Below are positions 11,401 to 20,080 of a DNA stretch of 64,000 nucleotides, one piece after another. How positions within the stretch are numbered: the first letter of the stretch is position 1; every line of letters starts with the position of its first letter. The translations under genes and the position numbers were made by a program. A model generated the notes under the pieces. The model saw only the letters and a list, made by a program, of their open reading frames with translations. It was not told the DNA's origin and ran no database searches. The DNA comes from Novosphingopyxis iocasae. GTDB taxonomy: Bacteria > Pseudomonadota > Alphaproteobacteria > Sphingomonadales > Sphingomonadaceae. The DNA is taken from assembly GCF_014334095.1 (NCBI RefSeq), contig NZ_CP060495.1, positions 3,100,501 to 3,164,500 on the forward strand. The letters are read 5' to 3'.

Positions 11401-11646
11401 GCGGACAACGAAAGTGCCGTTGATGTCATGGGTAATGACAGCCTCAAAGTTATAGCCGCCGAATTGGTGCGGAGCCTTCGCTCGAATGCAACCGTGGACT
11501 GGGCGCGGCGAGAATCAGCTCGTGCTCGGATGCGCGTTCTCGTGAAGCGCATCCTGCGCAAGTATGGATATCCCCCGGACTTGCAGGATGACGCTGTGAA
11601 AACCGTCATTGAACAGGCCGAGCTGCTTGCTGCGAGCTGGAGATAG
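8440..11646 (+). CDS. hsdR: Type I restriction-modification system, endonuclease/motor subunit
   Basis: ATP-dependent DNA translocase and endonuclease subunit, about 1068 residues, as expected for HsdR. The N-terminal PD-(D/E)XK nuclease shows RPDVV...GVIELKN near residues 139-160 and QLQTYK shortly after. The motor has Walker A TQGSGKS near residue 325, Walker B/DEAH ADEAHRS near 428 and motif III GFTGTP near 468. The C-terminus is helical. The ATG at 8440 is preferred over the TTG at 8437; it overlaps the stop of the DUF262 gene by one base. All key motifs are present, so the enzyme looks functional. Confidence 0.96.
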   Translation: MGKLAESHVEEAALEWLGEIGWQIAYGIEVAPDSAKPIRPSFGDTILVDRLRETIDRLNPALPSDARDEALRRVLASETPSLVEENRRLHRLLVEGVPVEFHDGEGVRGDRVRLLSFEDFDGENDWLAVNQFTVIEDGHTRRPDVVLFVNGLPLGVIELKNPGDENATLHGAFNQLQTYKSQIPSLFRTNALLVTSDGIKARVGSLTADEERFMPWRSTGGETLAPTSDPQLETVLKGVFCRRALLQLVHDFTVFGETGSGIVKIVAGYHQYFAAQNALDATLRALPYATTTGERHKLAEQSDYRLDDAPQARDGDRRIGVIWHTQGSGKSLLMAFYAGLLVREPALENPTIVVITDRNDLDDQLFSTFSMCRDLIRQAPIQADSRDDLREKLDRASGGVIFTTIQKFAPAEGDELPAISDRQNVIVIADEAHRSQYGFKARIDKKSGERSYGHAKYLRDALPNASFIGFTGTPIEQNDVNTPAVFGGYVDIYDISQAVEDGATVPIYYESRLARIELPEDLIPQLDEEIEELTEDEDTASQEKLKARWAAVERLVGSKERLKMIAADLVEHLERRLEALDGKAMAVCMSRRICVALYDEIVALRPEWHSDDDKEGVVKVVMTGSASDPQEWQVHIGGKARRDELAKRAKAPDDPLKLVIVRDMWLTGFDAPSMHTMYIDKPMQGHGLMQAIARVNRVFRDKEAGLVVDYIGIAQNLKAALGVYSPSDREQTGIDEKLAVRVMLEKFDVVQAMFEGFDCSPGIAGTPAQRLKCLAQAIEWILARQHEDAQRQMSEDAKKAAYRRYQDAVLSLSKAFALASASDEAKSIRDQVAFYQTVRAALVKSATSGLSKREREFAVQQLIDRSVVSTDIVDILKAAGMETPDISILSDEFLAEMKDSERPNLALEALKKLLADKIRSRSKTHAVESRKYSERLNDAIARYHTNAISTVEVIQALIELAKDIREKMEQGNADGLSQEEMAFYEALADNESAVDVMGNDSLKVIAAELVRSLRSNATVDWARRESARARMRVLVKRILRKYGYPPDLQDDAVKTVIEQAELLAASWR

Positions 11647-11684
11647 CTTCGCTACCGTTGACGGAAACAATGAGGGTGCCCGTG

Positions 11685-12299
11685 TCAGCGCACTTTTCTG
11701 ATTGCGTCGACGAGCTCATCGAAGGTCGACCGCTGATTGGCTATTCTATCGAATGCCCAGCCAACGGGCTGCAAAGCTTCGTCGAAATCCTCCTCAGCAA
11801 ATGCTTCTGCTAGCTTGTCTCTCTCAATCGAAATGAGAGCTGCAAGTTCGCCCTTCTTTGGGTCGCATAAAAAACCGCCTTCAACGAGCTGGTCAATGAC
11901 TTTGGTTTCCGTACGAAGCAGCGTTTTCCAGTCACGCTGACCAAGTGCGTTGGTTTTTAGGCGGAGACGAACTCCTGCTCCAGCAAAGCCGCAGAAGGCA
12001 CCAATCCAAGTCTCCGCTTCCTCCCCATCGAGACAATCTGTTTCCTCGAATTCGACGTAAAGATCGTAATTTTCCTCATCGTCATTCGCAGTTCGCCATT
12101 CGCTCGGCGCAAACCAAATTCCTTCGTTGAGGTTACGATTGACCTCGCCATCCCAATCTAGGGCTCGCCTGCGATCATCTATTAGATCGGCGACGGCGTT
12201 GCCGAGCGACTGGCTCATCGCCCCTCTTACGAAGCGGAGAGCTGATTCCAACTCCTCAATGTGCCGAACGATCAATTTACCGACAGAAGTTTCGCTCAT
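11685..12299 (-). CDS. Unknown 204-residue acidic protein paired with a nuclease gene
   Basis: Soluble, acidic protein without a recognised domain, signal peptide or membrane segment. The N-terminus is helical; the middle (near residues 60-130) alternates acidic strands and glycine-rich loops. It lies 12 bp downstream of the PD-(D/E)XK gene on the same strand and converges with hsdR across a 38-bp gap. Co-transcription with the nuclease is likely, and a partner or regulator role is possible but unproven. Base composition is slightly more AT-rich than the tra region nearby, as is usual for defence islands. Confidence 0.7.
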   Translation of the reverse strand: MSETSVGKLIVRHIEELESALRFVRGAMSQSLGNAVADLIDDRRRALDWDGEVNRNLNEGIWFAPSEWRTANDDEENYDLYVEFEETDCLDGEEAETWIGAFCGFAGAGVRLRLKTNALGQRDWKTLLRTETKVIDQLVEGGFLCDPKKGELAALISIERDKLAEAFAEEDFDEALQPVGWAFDRIANQRSTFDELVDAIRKVR

Positions 12300-12311
12300 G
12301 ATCTTCAGATC

Positions 12312-13022
12312 CTAGAAGGCGTGCACGTGATCGCCAAAACTGACGATGAGATGCTCTGCGAATGAGCGGTGTCGCAGCCTACCTTCGACTGAGGCTCTCG
12401 CGGAGCGCGAAATCTCCCTCCAGGTTATGGAAGGTGTCTGTGAGTTCGGGCTTGCGAACGGGGCAAGGAGGAAAACGTGCGACTGTTTGCCTGTGATTGA
12501 CGCCCGGCGGTCCATGGATGCCGAATATCTCTCAAGCTGCTGGTGACCGAGCGTTGCGTCGATCTTCACCTCGATCCCGACGAGATGATTCTGGGACTCG
12601 ATGACAAGGTCCACTCGATCAGAGATATCTCCGATCGGGCTGAATTCGGTTTCAATCCGGTAGCCCTCAGCGAGCTCCTCGCTCCATTCTTCGCTTGGCA
12701 ATGCGGCATTCAGAACATTTGCCAAGAAGCGCCTTGAAGCGGCCCCGCCAAACTCAGGAAGCCATATTCCAGCGAGAGCAGCAGCATTTCTGACTTCGTC
12801 GCGCTTGAGTCCTGCAATCGACCATGGATTGACAAGTCCACCCTCGTCTCTCGCTTGAGAAAGGCCGGTTCGGAGTTCCCCAAATGCACTCTCAAGGTTT
12901 TTGAGGTGGTAAGTCTGCTTCGGAGCACGAGGCAGCCCGCCGCGCACCAAAGGGCGCAATGCCAGAAAGGCTTCTTGCAGTCTTGCGACTTCCGGAAGAT
13001 TGATCTGACGATGCTGTTTCAT
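12312..13022 (-). CDS. PD-(D/E)XK nuclease superfamily protein
   Basis: 236 residues. The nuclease core is visible in the C-terminal half: an acidic residue in the SDRVDLVIE strand near residue 137, then GIEVKID (the E-x-K of the motif) near residue 150, and QLERYSAS, a helix with the Q-x3-Y pattern seen in PDDEXK_4-like families. About 130 N-terminal residues are helical and unassigned. It likely cleaves DNA, but its target and trigger are unknown. It is the first gene of a two-gene unit with the 204-residue unknown and sits between the type I RM operon and hipBA, so a defence role is inferred. Confidence 0.78.
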   Translation of the reverse strand: MKQHRQINLPEVARLQEAFLALRPLVRGGLPRAPKQTYHLKNLESAFGELRTGLSQARDEGGLVNPWSIAGLKRDEVRNAAALAGIWLPEFGGAASRRFLANVLNAALPSEEWSEELAEGYRIETEFSPIGDISDRVDLVIESQNHLVGIEVKIDATLGHQQLERYSASMDRRASITGKQSHVFLLAPFASPNSQTPSITWREISRSARASVEGRLRHRSFAEHLIVSFGDHVHAF

Positions 13023-13092
13023 CGTATTCTTCTGCCTGCACAGTTGGCCGAAGTCGATTTCGTTTCAACGATTTCCATGAAATTTGGTCCTG

Positions 13093-14394
13093 CTATCGAA
13101 TGCTTGAACGAAAGCCGCACATCGCCCTTTGCGCAATTTCATTCGGCACTCCCGCTACATCGCAGTGCCTCTCCCAGTTGCCGATGGCCTCTTTGATCTC
13201 TTCGATCATGGCTTTGATCTCGCCTGTTTTTAGGTCTGCGAATTTTCCGAAAGTCAGTAGGTCCTCGAGCTCGAAGCCATCGGTCTTCCCGGCTAGTGAC
13301 ATCTGGTGTTCGTTGGTCCAGTCGCCGTCAGGATTGTAGGCGTAGACGACATCGAATGCGGGCGAGAGGCTCCAGCGACCCGCGCTATCCATCAGGAAAG
13401 CGATGTTCTTGGTGTGGTCGTCCTGATTGCGAATGAAGACATTGAGCAGCGCGCGGCGCACCTGCTCCTTGATCGCTTCGCGTCCGAGGCCGAGCATGCG
13501 GATGGTCTCAATCGCCTGCTCGTAGCTGTATGCGCGAGCGAGGTTGAAATCGAAATGGCGCATCGCGCAAAGCGACTGCATGTGGAGCTTCTTACCGTCA
13601 GGCGTGCGATCGAAGCGCTGGGTCATGAAATGCGCCCGCCCACCTTCTTCGTGCAGACGAGAGCGAGCCATGTCGATGCCAGCCTCTCGGGCTAGCAGAT
13701 AGCAGGCGTACTCAAGCCGGCCGAAGCCCATCGGATCGGCAAGTTCCTTGTCGGCATTGCCCGACACGCCGTCGAACTTGACCAGCCATTGCGTGTAGCC
13801 GGGCCCTGCAGTCAGCTGCCCTGAATGGAATTCTCCGGTCTCCTCATTCCAGGCGAGGACGGCCTTGGCCCGGGCGCCACCAGCAGAGGTGCCGACGCGC
13901 AAGATCTCTTGAAGTGCGCGATGATCATCTTCACCCTTGAGCACACCGGCCAGTTCTTCACGCGCGGCAATGACCCTGTTGGCGAGCTCGACAAGCGGAG
14001 CGATATCGACCGGCCGGCCCTGTTCACGGCGCTCACCGGTAGCGGGCTCGAATTCGAGCGCGCCCATGCCTCTGCGGCCGGTGTAACAAAGGCGCTCGAC
14101 CGGATCGAAGCTGTCGGCTGTGCGGCCCTGCTCGGCAAGCCAACGATTGATGAGGGCGTTGCCAAACTTGTCGGGCAGGCTGTCGGCCAGCATGCCCGGA
14201 AGCCCCTTGAAGGTCTCGTAATTCAGCGCGGGAAAGTCGTAGACGCCGCTTCGTAGGGGCATTGTGAGTGGGGCGACTTCTATGCCGCTGCGACTGAATT
14301 CCGGAGTGTATTCGAAGACCCCGACATCGCGATCCTCATCCCACAGGACGGCGCCGATCTGACGACCCCAGAGATTGACTACGGCACGCGTCAT
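13093..14394 (-). CDS. hipA: HipA-family serine/threonine kinase toxin
   Basis: Toxin of a HipBA module; in E. coli HipA phosphorylates glutamyl-tRNA synthetase and induces dormancy. The 433 residues match the family. The N-terminal HipA_N domain (residues 1-105, starting with LWGRQIGAVLW) is followed by the kinase domain. The active-site loop RNQDDHTKN is near residue 320, and the metal-binding SPAFDVV lies about 20 residues later. The start overlaps the hipB stop (ATGA). The catalytic residues are present, so the kinase is probably active and must be held in check by HipB. The target in this host is not known. Confidence 0.93.
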   Translation of the reverse strand: MTRAVVNLWGRQIGAVLWDEDRDVGVFEYTPEFSRSGIEVAPLTMPLRSGVYDFPALNYETFKGLPGMLADSLPDKFGNALINRWLAEQGRTADSFDPVERLCYTGRRGMGALEFEPATGERREQGRPVDIAPLVELANRVIAAREELAGVLKGEDDHRALQEILRVGTSAGGARAKAVLAWNEETGEFHSGQLTAGPGYTQWLVKFDGVSGNADKELADPMGFGRLEYACYLLAREAGIDMARSRLHEEGGRAHFMTQRFDRTPDGKKLHMQSLCAMRHFDFNLARAYSYEQAIETIRMLGLGREAIKEQVRRALLNVFIRNQDDHTKNIAFLMDSAGRWSLSPAFDVVYAYNPDGDWTNEHQMSLAGKTDGFELEDLLTFGKFADLKTGEIKAMIEEIKEAIGNWERHCDVAGVPNEIAQRAMCGFRSSIR

Positions 14395-14750
14395 GGGGCC
14401 TCGTCACCCCAGCTCCATTCCTCGCCAGCCTCACCTTCAGAAGACTTGCGCACCCTTTGCCGCGCTTTGCCGGTGTCGGACCGGGGATCGAGCGGGCTCA
14501 GCTTGGCATCCGGCATGACATCCAGCAGGCGGTCTTCAATTTCGAGCGCACGCATTATCCTGGCGAGGCTATCGATGGTCCCGCCATTACCGGCTTCCAG
14601 GCGGGCGAGCGTTGAACGCGAGATACCTGCCATTTCCGCAAGCTCGGCCTGCTTGAGGTTGCGTGATATGCGATATGCTTCGATCTGCTTCCCGAGGTCG
14701 GATCGCAGTACCGATAGAGGGCGCAGGTCTGGTGAATCATAATGTGGCAT
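14391..14750 (-). CDS. hipB: HipB-family antitoxin and repressor
   Basis: 119 residues with an XRE-type helix-turn-helix near residues 20-75 (KQAELAEMAGISRSTLARLE). It would bind the hipBA promoter and neutralise HipA. The C-terminal tail is longer than in E. coli HipB and is charged and probably disordered. Its stop overlaps hipA by 4 bp. The ATG at 14750 is followed directly upstream by repeated operator-like sequences (14751-14858), which fits autoregulation. Confidence 0.92.
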   Translation of the reverse strand: MPHYDSPDLRPLSVLRSDLGKQIEAYRISRNLKQAELAEMAGISRSTLARLEAGNGGTIDSLARIMRALEIEDRLLDVMPDAKLSPLDPRSDTGKARQRVRKSSEGEAGEEWSWGDEAP

Positions 14751-14858
14751 TATCGAGACATTATCTCCGATATGGAGCTTTGTGTAGCGATTTTGCGTCT
14801 TTACATGAAGGCTCTTAATGTGTCAATATCGAGACGTAAATTGGCTTATCACCGATAA
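14751..14858. promoter_or_regulatory. Probable HipB operator region with duplicated motifs
   Basis: Between hipB and the divergent small ORF two motifs each occur twice. TATCGAGAC is at 14751-14759 and 14827-14835. The palindrome TATC-N3-GATA is at 14762-14772 (spacer TCC) and 14847-14857 (spacer ACC; TTATC/GATAA arms extend to 14846-14858). E. coli HipB binds TATCC-N8-GGATA, so the half-site resembles the known one although the spacing differs. Binding by HipB is inference. Confidence 0.5.
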
Positions 14859-14893
14859 TGCATCAAATTTGCGACTTTATGTAGGTCGGAGTG

Positions 14894-15103
14894 ATGGAAA
14901 TGGATGACGAGAAGGAGCAAAACGACCAGACGGACTGGAAGGGCCTACGAGAGATCGACCGTGCCATCTCCGAAAATCGCCTAACGTCATACTCTTGGAG
15001 GAAGGCTTGGGCCGACCCCTGGGGCAGGATCAAGCTCATCGCAATCCTCGTGGCGCTGGCTGCTTTTGTTGCGTTCGTAATCGTCAACGATGTGATCCTT
15101 TAA
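14894..15103 (+). CDS. Small single-span membrane protein, unknown
   Basis: 69 residues: a charged N-terminal half rich in D, E, N and Q, then one hydrophobic segment near residues 47-66 and a very short tail. ATG 14894 is preferred over GTG 14891; AGGTCGGAG at 14883-14891 could serve as ribosome-binding site. It is divergent from hipB and its end overlaps the traG stop by 4 bp in a convergent arrangement. No family is recognised. It may be an accessory gene of the conjugative element or belong with hipBA. Confidence 0.5.
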   Translation: MEMDDEKEQNDQTDWKGLREIDRAISENRLTSYSWRKAWADPWGRIKLIAILVALAAFVAFVIVNDVIL

Positions 15104-17811
15104 GGGCGCCGCCACTCCTTTATTGCATCTGCCGCCTCCTCGCTCGCGCCTGTGGCGCCTTCTGTTTGGCCATCCAAGTAGCCTCTCACTGATCCGATCC
15201 GCCCGCGACCTTGCCGACGCACCCGCTCGACTTCATCCGTGATGCCAGACCGATCCGGAGCATCGGGCATTGAGGGACCACCCGAAGAGCTCACGGCTCC
15301 TCTTGCGCGTACCTGCCCAGCACTTCCGATTCCGGGGCGGCTGACCGGAACGAAGTCGGGCAGCGAAAGGTCGGCTTCGATGTTGTCCTGAAGCCGATCA
15401 GCATAGCTATCGACAAACCGTGATTGCAGCTGCTGACCCCGCGCGCTCATCTGGAACTCGATGTCATCGAAGCGCACCGGCCCGTAGTAGTCGCGATTGG
15501 CTTCGATCTCGGCCATGCCCCATTCGCGATAGGCCTGGCTCAAGTTCAGCGTGCCTGCGGCGCTGTTGGCCTCGTACCAGCTGGCCTGGTTCTCGAGGCG
15601 GCTGGCCATCTCTTCGGCCCGACGCGCCTCTCGCGTATAGCTCTCGGCTTCGGTCAGCGATCGGCTGAGACCCGACGAGCTGGTCGATACCTGCGAAACC
15701 GAGCTCGAGCTCGTCTCGCGCAAGAAACCTTCACGCGTGTTCGACCAGTTGCGACTGTCGGAAAGCTGGCGCAGCGTTCCCATGATCCTGCCGCGGTCTT
15801 CCGAGGCGATCCCGATATCGCTGTCCGTCCATGACTGATTGCGGCCGCCTCTTGCCTTGGCGCCCACTTGCGCCACGCCAACATTGGCTCCAGCTCCACC
15901 ATTGACCTCGCCATTGAGGAACCATGAGATCGTAATGTCGTCGGACGCGCGCCGGGACAGGCCGAACTGCTGCTGAAGCGTCCTCGAGGCATTGTCGACT
16001 TCGCTGAATGCCGTGCCGATGCTGTCGTTCGTGCCGACGCCGCTGACCGTGTCGGAGCTTTGACCCTGGCTGTAGGCATTGCGGATCTCGCTGAACCGGG
16101 TGAGCGCAGAGCTCGTCGATTGCTGGGCGAGGTTGGCATAGGTCTCGCTCTGCGTCCGGCTCTGGCTTGCCATCGTTCCGAGCCGGCCGGTGAAGTCCTG
16201 CCCCAGTGTCGGCGTGAACGGATAGCTCGAGTTCGGGACAGCAGCGAACTCGCCATCGGGGAAGCTGGTGGTCTGCGTGCCGCTGTCGCTGAAACCACGC
16301 GTCTGCGTGGCGCCATAGGCGATGTTGGGTGCAAGATTGCCCTGCGCAAACTGGCGGGAAAACACCGTCGAATTGTCGATGTTGGAATTGCCAAGCGAGA
16401 CATTGCCGGTGCTCGCTTCGCGCGAGGCTTCCTCGGCCGCGTTCTGACTCGGGTTGAGATAGCTCGTTGCCTGGCCCGAGATCGCCAGCGCACCACGCGC
16501 CACCCCGCCGGCAAGGAACGGGATCGAGGCAACAAGATAGCCCGCCAGGATGCCGATATCGCTGTTGACGTCGCTCATACCGCTAAAGGTCGCCAAGCTG
16601 AGGCCTGTGCTGCCGCCAGCGGCGGCGACATCGCCCGCACCCTTGAACATCAGGATCATGTGCAGGATGACGAAGAGCGGTCCCCACGCCGCAAGGTAGA
16701 AGAAGCCGGTGACGTAACCTCTCAATGCAATGGGTCCGGTCCGCGGCATCAGGAACAGCGGAAAGAGGACAGGAAACAGCGCGTAGAACACCACAGTCAG
16801 CACGACATTGAGGATCGGGACCCATTTCATCGCGTTATGCGCGATCGAGGAATAGGTCCGCTCGGTCTGAATATCGGCCCGGGTCTGCGCGAAGACGTCG
16901 ATGCTGCCGGTGCCGCTCGCCCCTGCAAAGCCGTGCATGGCCTGGTTCATGGCATTGATCGTCAGCACCTGGCGGAAAATGTCGCTCGCGCTGCGCGAGA
17001 TGCCGGTGAGATACTGATAGGCAATCGGGAGGTCGGCCATGAGCTTGGCCTTGGCGAGCGCTTCGGTCTGGCGCGGATAAAGCTGACGCCCCGCGACAAG
17101 CGTCATCTCGTCAATGAGGCTCGCCCATTGCCCCGACAGCGCGGAGTAGGCTTCGCGGCAGGTGATGATCGAGGCCGTCACGCTGTCGTCGGCCTGCCGG
17201 GTCAGGAATTTCTGCGCGCGCGCCGCGCTGCCCGGTGCAATCGTCGCCCAGATGTCATCGCTCTCGGACAGCTCCTTCATCGAATAGCGGCCGAGCAGCA
17301 GATCGTAGAACACGCATTGCCGGACATGCTCATCGAAGTTCGCAGCAAACTCAGGATCGGAAATGCGCAAGCTCCGCGTCGATTCGAGCAGCCGTGCGCC
17401 ATAGATCATGCCGTTCTTCGAGTAGTTGAGGTCGTCCGGCAGGCCGAATACGAGTTCGGCAGAGCGGGTCAGATAGTCTCCCGCTTGGCTGGTGAAGCTC
17501 GCCATCAGGGCTAGCCCGAGCGGGACATTGGCCACCGTTGCCGGTGCAAGGCTGGGATTGACCCGGTCGGTTACGTGGACGTCCATGCGCGGCACCATCA
17601 GGCACATGTAAATGAGCGTCGCACCGAGGAACCAGTTGAGCCATGCGCGCCAGTCCTGGTTGAACGCGACCACGATGACCGCGAGCACCATGCCCATCAC
17701 CAGTGCGACCTGGATGAGGCTCTTGTAGCCGCCCGCACCGGTCCAGGCGGCAACGGCGTTGAGGACATTGACGATGTACTCGCCGCCGCCGACCGTGAAA
17801 ATCTCGACCAT
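15100..17811 (-). CDS. traG: Conjugal transfer mating-pair stabilisation protein TraG
   Basis: 903 residues, close to the F-plasmid TraG length (938). The N-terminal TraG_N domain has several membrane segments (about residues 30-75 and clusters near 325-460), including VALVMGMVLAVIVVAF near residue 35. The long C-terminal half is polar, rich in S, Q and N, and periplasmic. In F, TraG is needed for pilus assembly and, with TraN, for mating-pair stabilisation, and takes part in entry exclusion. It is the last gene of the transfer operon here, 12 bp after traH. The C-terminus has diverged strongly from F, which is usual. Confidence 0.93.
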   Translation of the reverse strand: MVEIFTVGGGEYIVNVLNAVAAWTGAGGYKSLIQVALVMGMVLAVIVVAFNQDWRAWLNWFLGATLIYMCLMVPRMDVHVTDRVNPSLAPATVANVPLGLALMASFTSQAGDYLTRSAELVFGLPDDLNYSKNGMIYGARLLESTRSLRISDPEFAANFDEHVRQCVFYDLLLGRYSMKELSESDDIWATIAPGSAARAQKFLTRQADDSVTASIITCREAYSALSGQWASLIDEMTLVAGRQLYPRQTEALAKAKLMADLPIAYQYLTGISRSASDIFRQVLTINAMNQAMHGFAGASGTGSIDVFAQTRADIQTERTYSSIAHNAMKWVPILNVVLTVVFYALFPVLFPLFLMPRTGPIALRGYVTGFFYLAAWGPLFVILHMILMFKGAGDVAAAGGSTGLSLATFSGMSDVNSDIGILAGYLVASIPFLAGGVARGALAISGQATSYLNPSQNAAEEASREASTGNVSLGNSNIDNSTVFSRQFAQGNLAPNIAYGATQTRGFSDSGTQTTSFPDGEFAAVPNSSYPFTPTLGQDFTGRLGTMASQSRTQSETYANLAQQSTSSALTRFSEIRNAYSQGQSSDTVSGVGTNDSIGTAFSEVDNASRTLQQQFGLSRRASDDITISWFLNGEVNGGAGANVGVAQVGAKARGGRNQSWTDSDIGIASEDRGRIMGTLRQLSDSRNWSNTREGFLRETSSSSVSQVSTSSSGLSRSLTEAESYTREARRAEEMASRLENQASWYEANSAAGTLNLSQAYREWGMAEIEANRDYYGPVRFDDIEFQMSARGQQLQSRFVDSYADRLQDNIEADLSLPDFVPVSRPGIGSAGQVRARGAVSSSGGPSMPDAPDRSGITDEVERVRRQGRGRIGSVRGYLDGQTEGATGASEEAADAIKEWRRP

Positions 17812-17823
17812 GCTGCCTGACCC

Positions 17824-19260
17824 TTATGGAACGATGGAACGGGATTGCATCCCGCGCGACCAGTCGAGCGCGGCGGCCATCGACGGCGACATCGAAGCCG
17901 CAAGCATGTTCTCGATCATCGCGGTTTTCTCGATGATCTGCATGATCGCCGAGACCCGCGCCTGTCCGGTCGCTTGTCGCTGGGCGAGGCTTGACCGGAC
18001 CTCGGCGACCTGAGCGCGCCAGATCGCAAGCTTGGCTTCATCGGCCGCGATGAAACTCGCCATCGAGCGTCCAGCCTCTGCGGTGATGCGTTCGAGAATG
18101 GCATAGAGGAGATCGATGCTGGCGATCTCGGCCAGCGTGTCGCGGTCGTCGGTGGCCATCCCGCGTCCATAGGCCGCCTGCACGGTGAGGATCTTGTAGA
18201 GCGGTACCGATGCCACCTGGAGTAATTCCTTCTCCTCGTCGCCAATCGCGGTGTCGCTGCGGATGGCCTCGACCATGCTGCCGATGAGCCGGGCAACGCG
18301 CGGCCGGATGGCCTTCGCGCTCGTGAGGCTCATCTGCTGGAAAGTGGGGTTGAGGCACTGGTCGGGCTCGTCGCACTGGAACACCCGCACTGACTGGCCC
18401 TGCGTCCCGTCGAGCAGCGCGGTGACGAGCGTCGAAGAGGCATCGCCCGCGAAAGGCACGAATTTGCCCGGCTCGTCGTCGCGGGGCGGCACGTAGATCA
18501 CCGTGCCGATGAGTGTCATCGCATATTCGGCAAGATCGCGGTCGAAGGAACCGCCGGGGTTGAAGAAGGCGCTCTGCTTGAGGACATGCCAGGTGTAATT
18601 GCGCGGCACACCGGGATTGACGTCGGCATAGTCGGCGCCGGCACCCTCGTTGGTCGAGGCGCGTTGGCCGCGCGTCCCGCAGCCATGCTTGGCGGCGGCA
18701 TAGTCGGTGAAGATGCCTTCGGAATTGCCGATCGCTTCGCAGATCGCCTTGTCGGCGAGATCGCCCTTGGGCCAGACGCCGCCGACCAGCCCCTGCGCCA
18801 TCTCGCAGGAGTTGATCGAGAGGTTGTTCATGAGCTGCGCCTTCTGGCTGAACTCCTGCATGATCTTCGAGCACTCGGGGCAGACCGTGTCGATCGCGAG
18901 GCTGAAGGCGAACCCCACCGCATTGTTGGCGACGGCCTTCAAGAGCGCGACCATCTCGCTTGCGTTGATGAAAGAGAAGGATCCGGCGAAGATATCGATA
19001 CCGCCGCAACCAGCGCGGGCACGCGGAAGCTGGAGATTGGCGATGTTGGTCGTCTTTTGCGGGAAGCGCGTCCAGACATTGCCGAGGCTGTAATAGCCCG
19101 CCGACTGGCCTTCGAACGCGCTCGGCCCGGTGACATTGGCCGCCGCGCCCATGTCGTCCATGAAGCGGTCCATGCTATCACCGACGTTTGCGGCGACGGG
19201 GGACGCGACCATGCTGGCGGCAGCTATGGTGAGCGCCGCATTGCGGATGCTAGTAATCAT
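17824..19260 (-). CDS. traH: Conjugal transfer pilus assembly protein TraH
   Basis: 478 residues. The start is set at ATG 19260, giving a clean signal peptide (ITSIRNAALTIAAASMVASPVAA, cleaved near residue 23); a longer open frame upstream is non-genic. TraH is a periplasmic protein that works with TraF, TraU, TraW and TrbC in pilus extension and retraction. The cysteine-bearing segments (GCGGIDIF near residue 85, VCPECSKIM near 125, CGTRGQR near 195) are typical of the family. The start overlaps the traF end by 11 bp, and a coiled-coil-like helical tail closes the protein. Confidence 0.93.
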   Translation of the reverse strand: MITSIRNAALTIAAASMVASPVAANVGDSMDRFMDDMGAAANVTGPSAFEGQSAGYYSLGNVWTRFPQKTTNIANLQLPRARAGCGGIDIFAGSFSFINASEMVALLKAVANNAVGFAFSLAIDTVCPECSKIMQEFSQKAQLMNNLSINSCEMAQGLVGGVWPKGDLADKAICEAIGNSEGIFTDYAAAKHGCGTRGQRASTNEGAGADYADVNPGVPRNYTWHVLKQSAFFNPGGSFDRDLAEYAMTLIGTVIYVPPRDDEPGKFVPFAGDASSTLVTALLDGTQGQSVRVFQCDEPDQCLNPTFQQMSLTSAKAIRPRVARLIGSMVEAIRSDTAIGDEEKELLQVASVPLYKILTVQAAYGRGMATDDRDTLAEIASIDLLYAILERITAEAGRSMASFIAADEAKLAIWRAQVAEVRSSLAQRQATGQARVSAIMQIIEKTAMIENMLAASMSPSMAAALDWSRGMQSRSIVP

Positions 19261-20080
19261 GTCCGGCTTCCTTCGAGGTGAGGAGGTAGATGCGGTCCTG
19301 CAGCTCGTCGGCCGAGAGCACGCCGTATCCGATCGGGATCGGGCGCCTGGCCACGCTGTCCCACAGCACGAGTGCCGGGGTAATGCCGGGCTCGAGCCCC
19401 ATGCGCGGCCGCTGGCCGCTTTCGACCTTGTAGTCGGGAAAGTGCCGGGACGGTCCGCCATCGGTCGAGATCGCCCGGACAGTGATATGCCAGCGGTCCG
19501 CCACCGAGCGCACGATCGGGCCCATCACTTCACACGCGCCGCAGGTCTGGGCGAAGAAGTAGAACAGGCCATAGCGTTCGGAAAGCCTGGCCATCACCGC
19601 GTCGCGGTCGGCAGCGCGCGCGTCCTGCCATTGCTTCTTGGCAAGCGCGCCGACCGGTCGTTCGAGCGTGTAGTCGAGCTCGGGATCCTGCCAGATCGCG
19701 CGCTGCCAGACATCGGAGAACAGCGAAGCCCGGTCGAGCTGGGCACGCTGGAAGCGGATATAAGCGGTGACGTTTTCCGGCGTCGGATAGAGAATCGCGC
19801 GCGCCTTGAGTTCGCGCAGTTCCCCCGTGACCGCGTCGAGCTCCTGCGTGGCGGTTACCTGGGCCGGTGCCTGCGCCATCCGGGGCTCGGCATTCGGCTC
19901 CGGCCTGACGCAGTAGAACCAGTAGCCGAGCCTGCGCTGCTCGCAGTAGAGGCTGTCTGCCGAGGCAGCTGGCTCTGCCTGGCGCGCTTCCTGGGCAACT
20001 GCCCGAACGGGAAGCAGTGCAGCGAGACACATCGCCAATACTGGGAGGGCCAGCATCGGCAGTGATTGGCGGCGCGTCAT
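19250..20080 (-). CDS. traF: Conjugal transfer pilus assembly protein TraF (thioredoxin-like)
   Basis: 276 residues with an N-terminal signal peptide (cleavage after AVA, near residue 29). The C-terminal half is a thioredoxin fold with a CGAC motif near residue 180 (FFAQTCGACEVMGP). F-plasmid TraF lacks the CxxC, so this copy may keep redox activity. It acts in the periplasm and helps fold or assemble TraH/TraU-type proteins. The start overlaps the traN stop by 4 bp (ATGA). Confidence 0.9.
   Translation of the reverse strand: MTRRQSLPMLALPVLAMCLAALLPVRAVAQEARQAEPAASADSLYCEQRRLGYWFYCVRPEPNAEPRMAQAPAQVTATQELDAVTGELRELKARAILYPTPENVTAYIRFQRAQLDRASLFSDVWQRAIWQDPELDYTLERPVGALAKKQWQDARAADRDAVMARLSERYGLFYFFAQTCGACEVMGPIVRSVADRWHITVRAISTDGGPSRHFPDYKVESGQRPRMGLEPGITPALVLWDSVARRPIPIGYGVLSADELQDRIYLLTSKEAGHDY

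Noticed and set aside
16060-17514. 484-residue + frame opposite traG
   Set aside because: Mirror of real coding sequence, Arg/Ala/Gly-rich with no domain.
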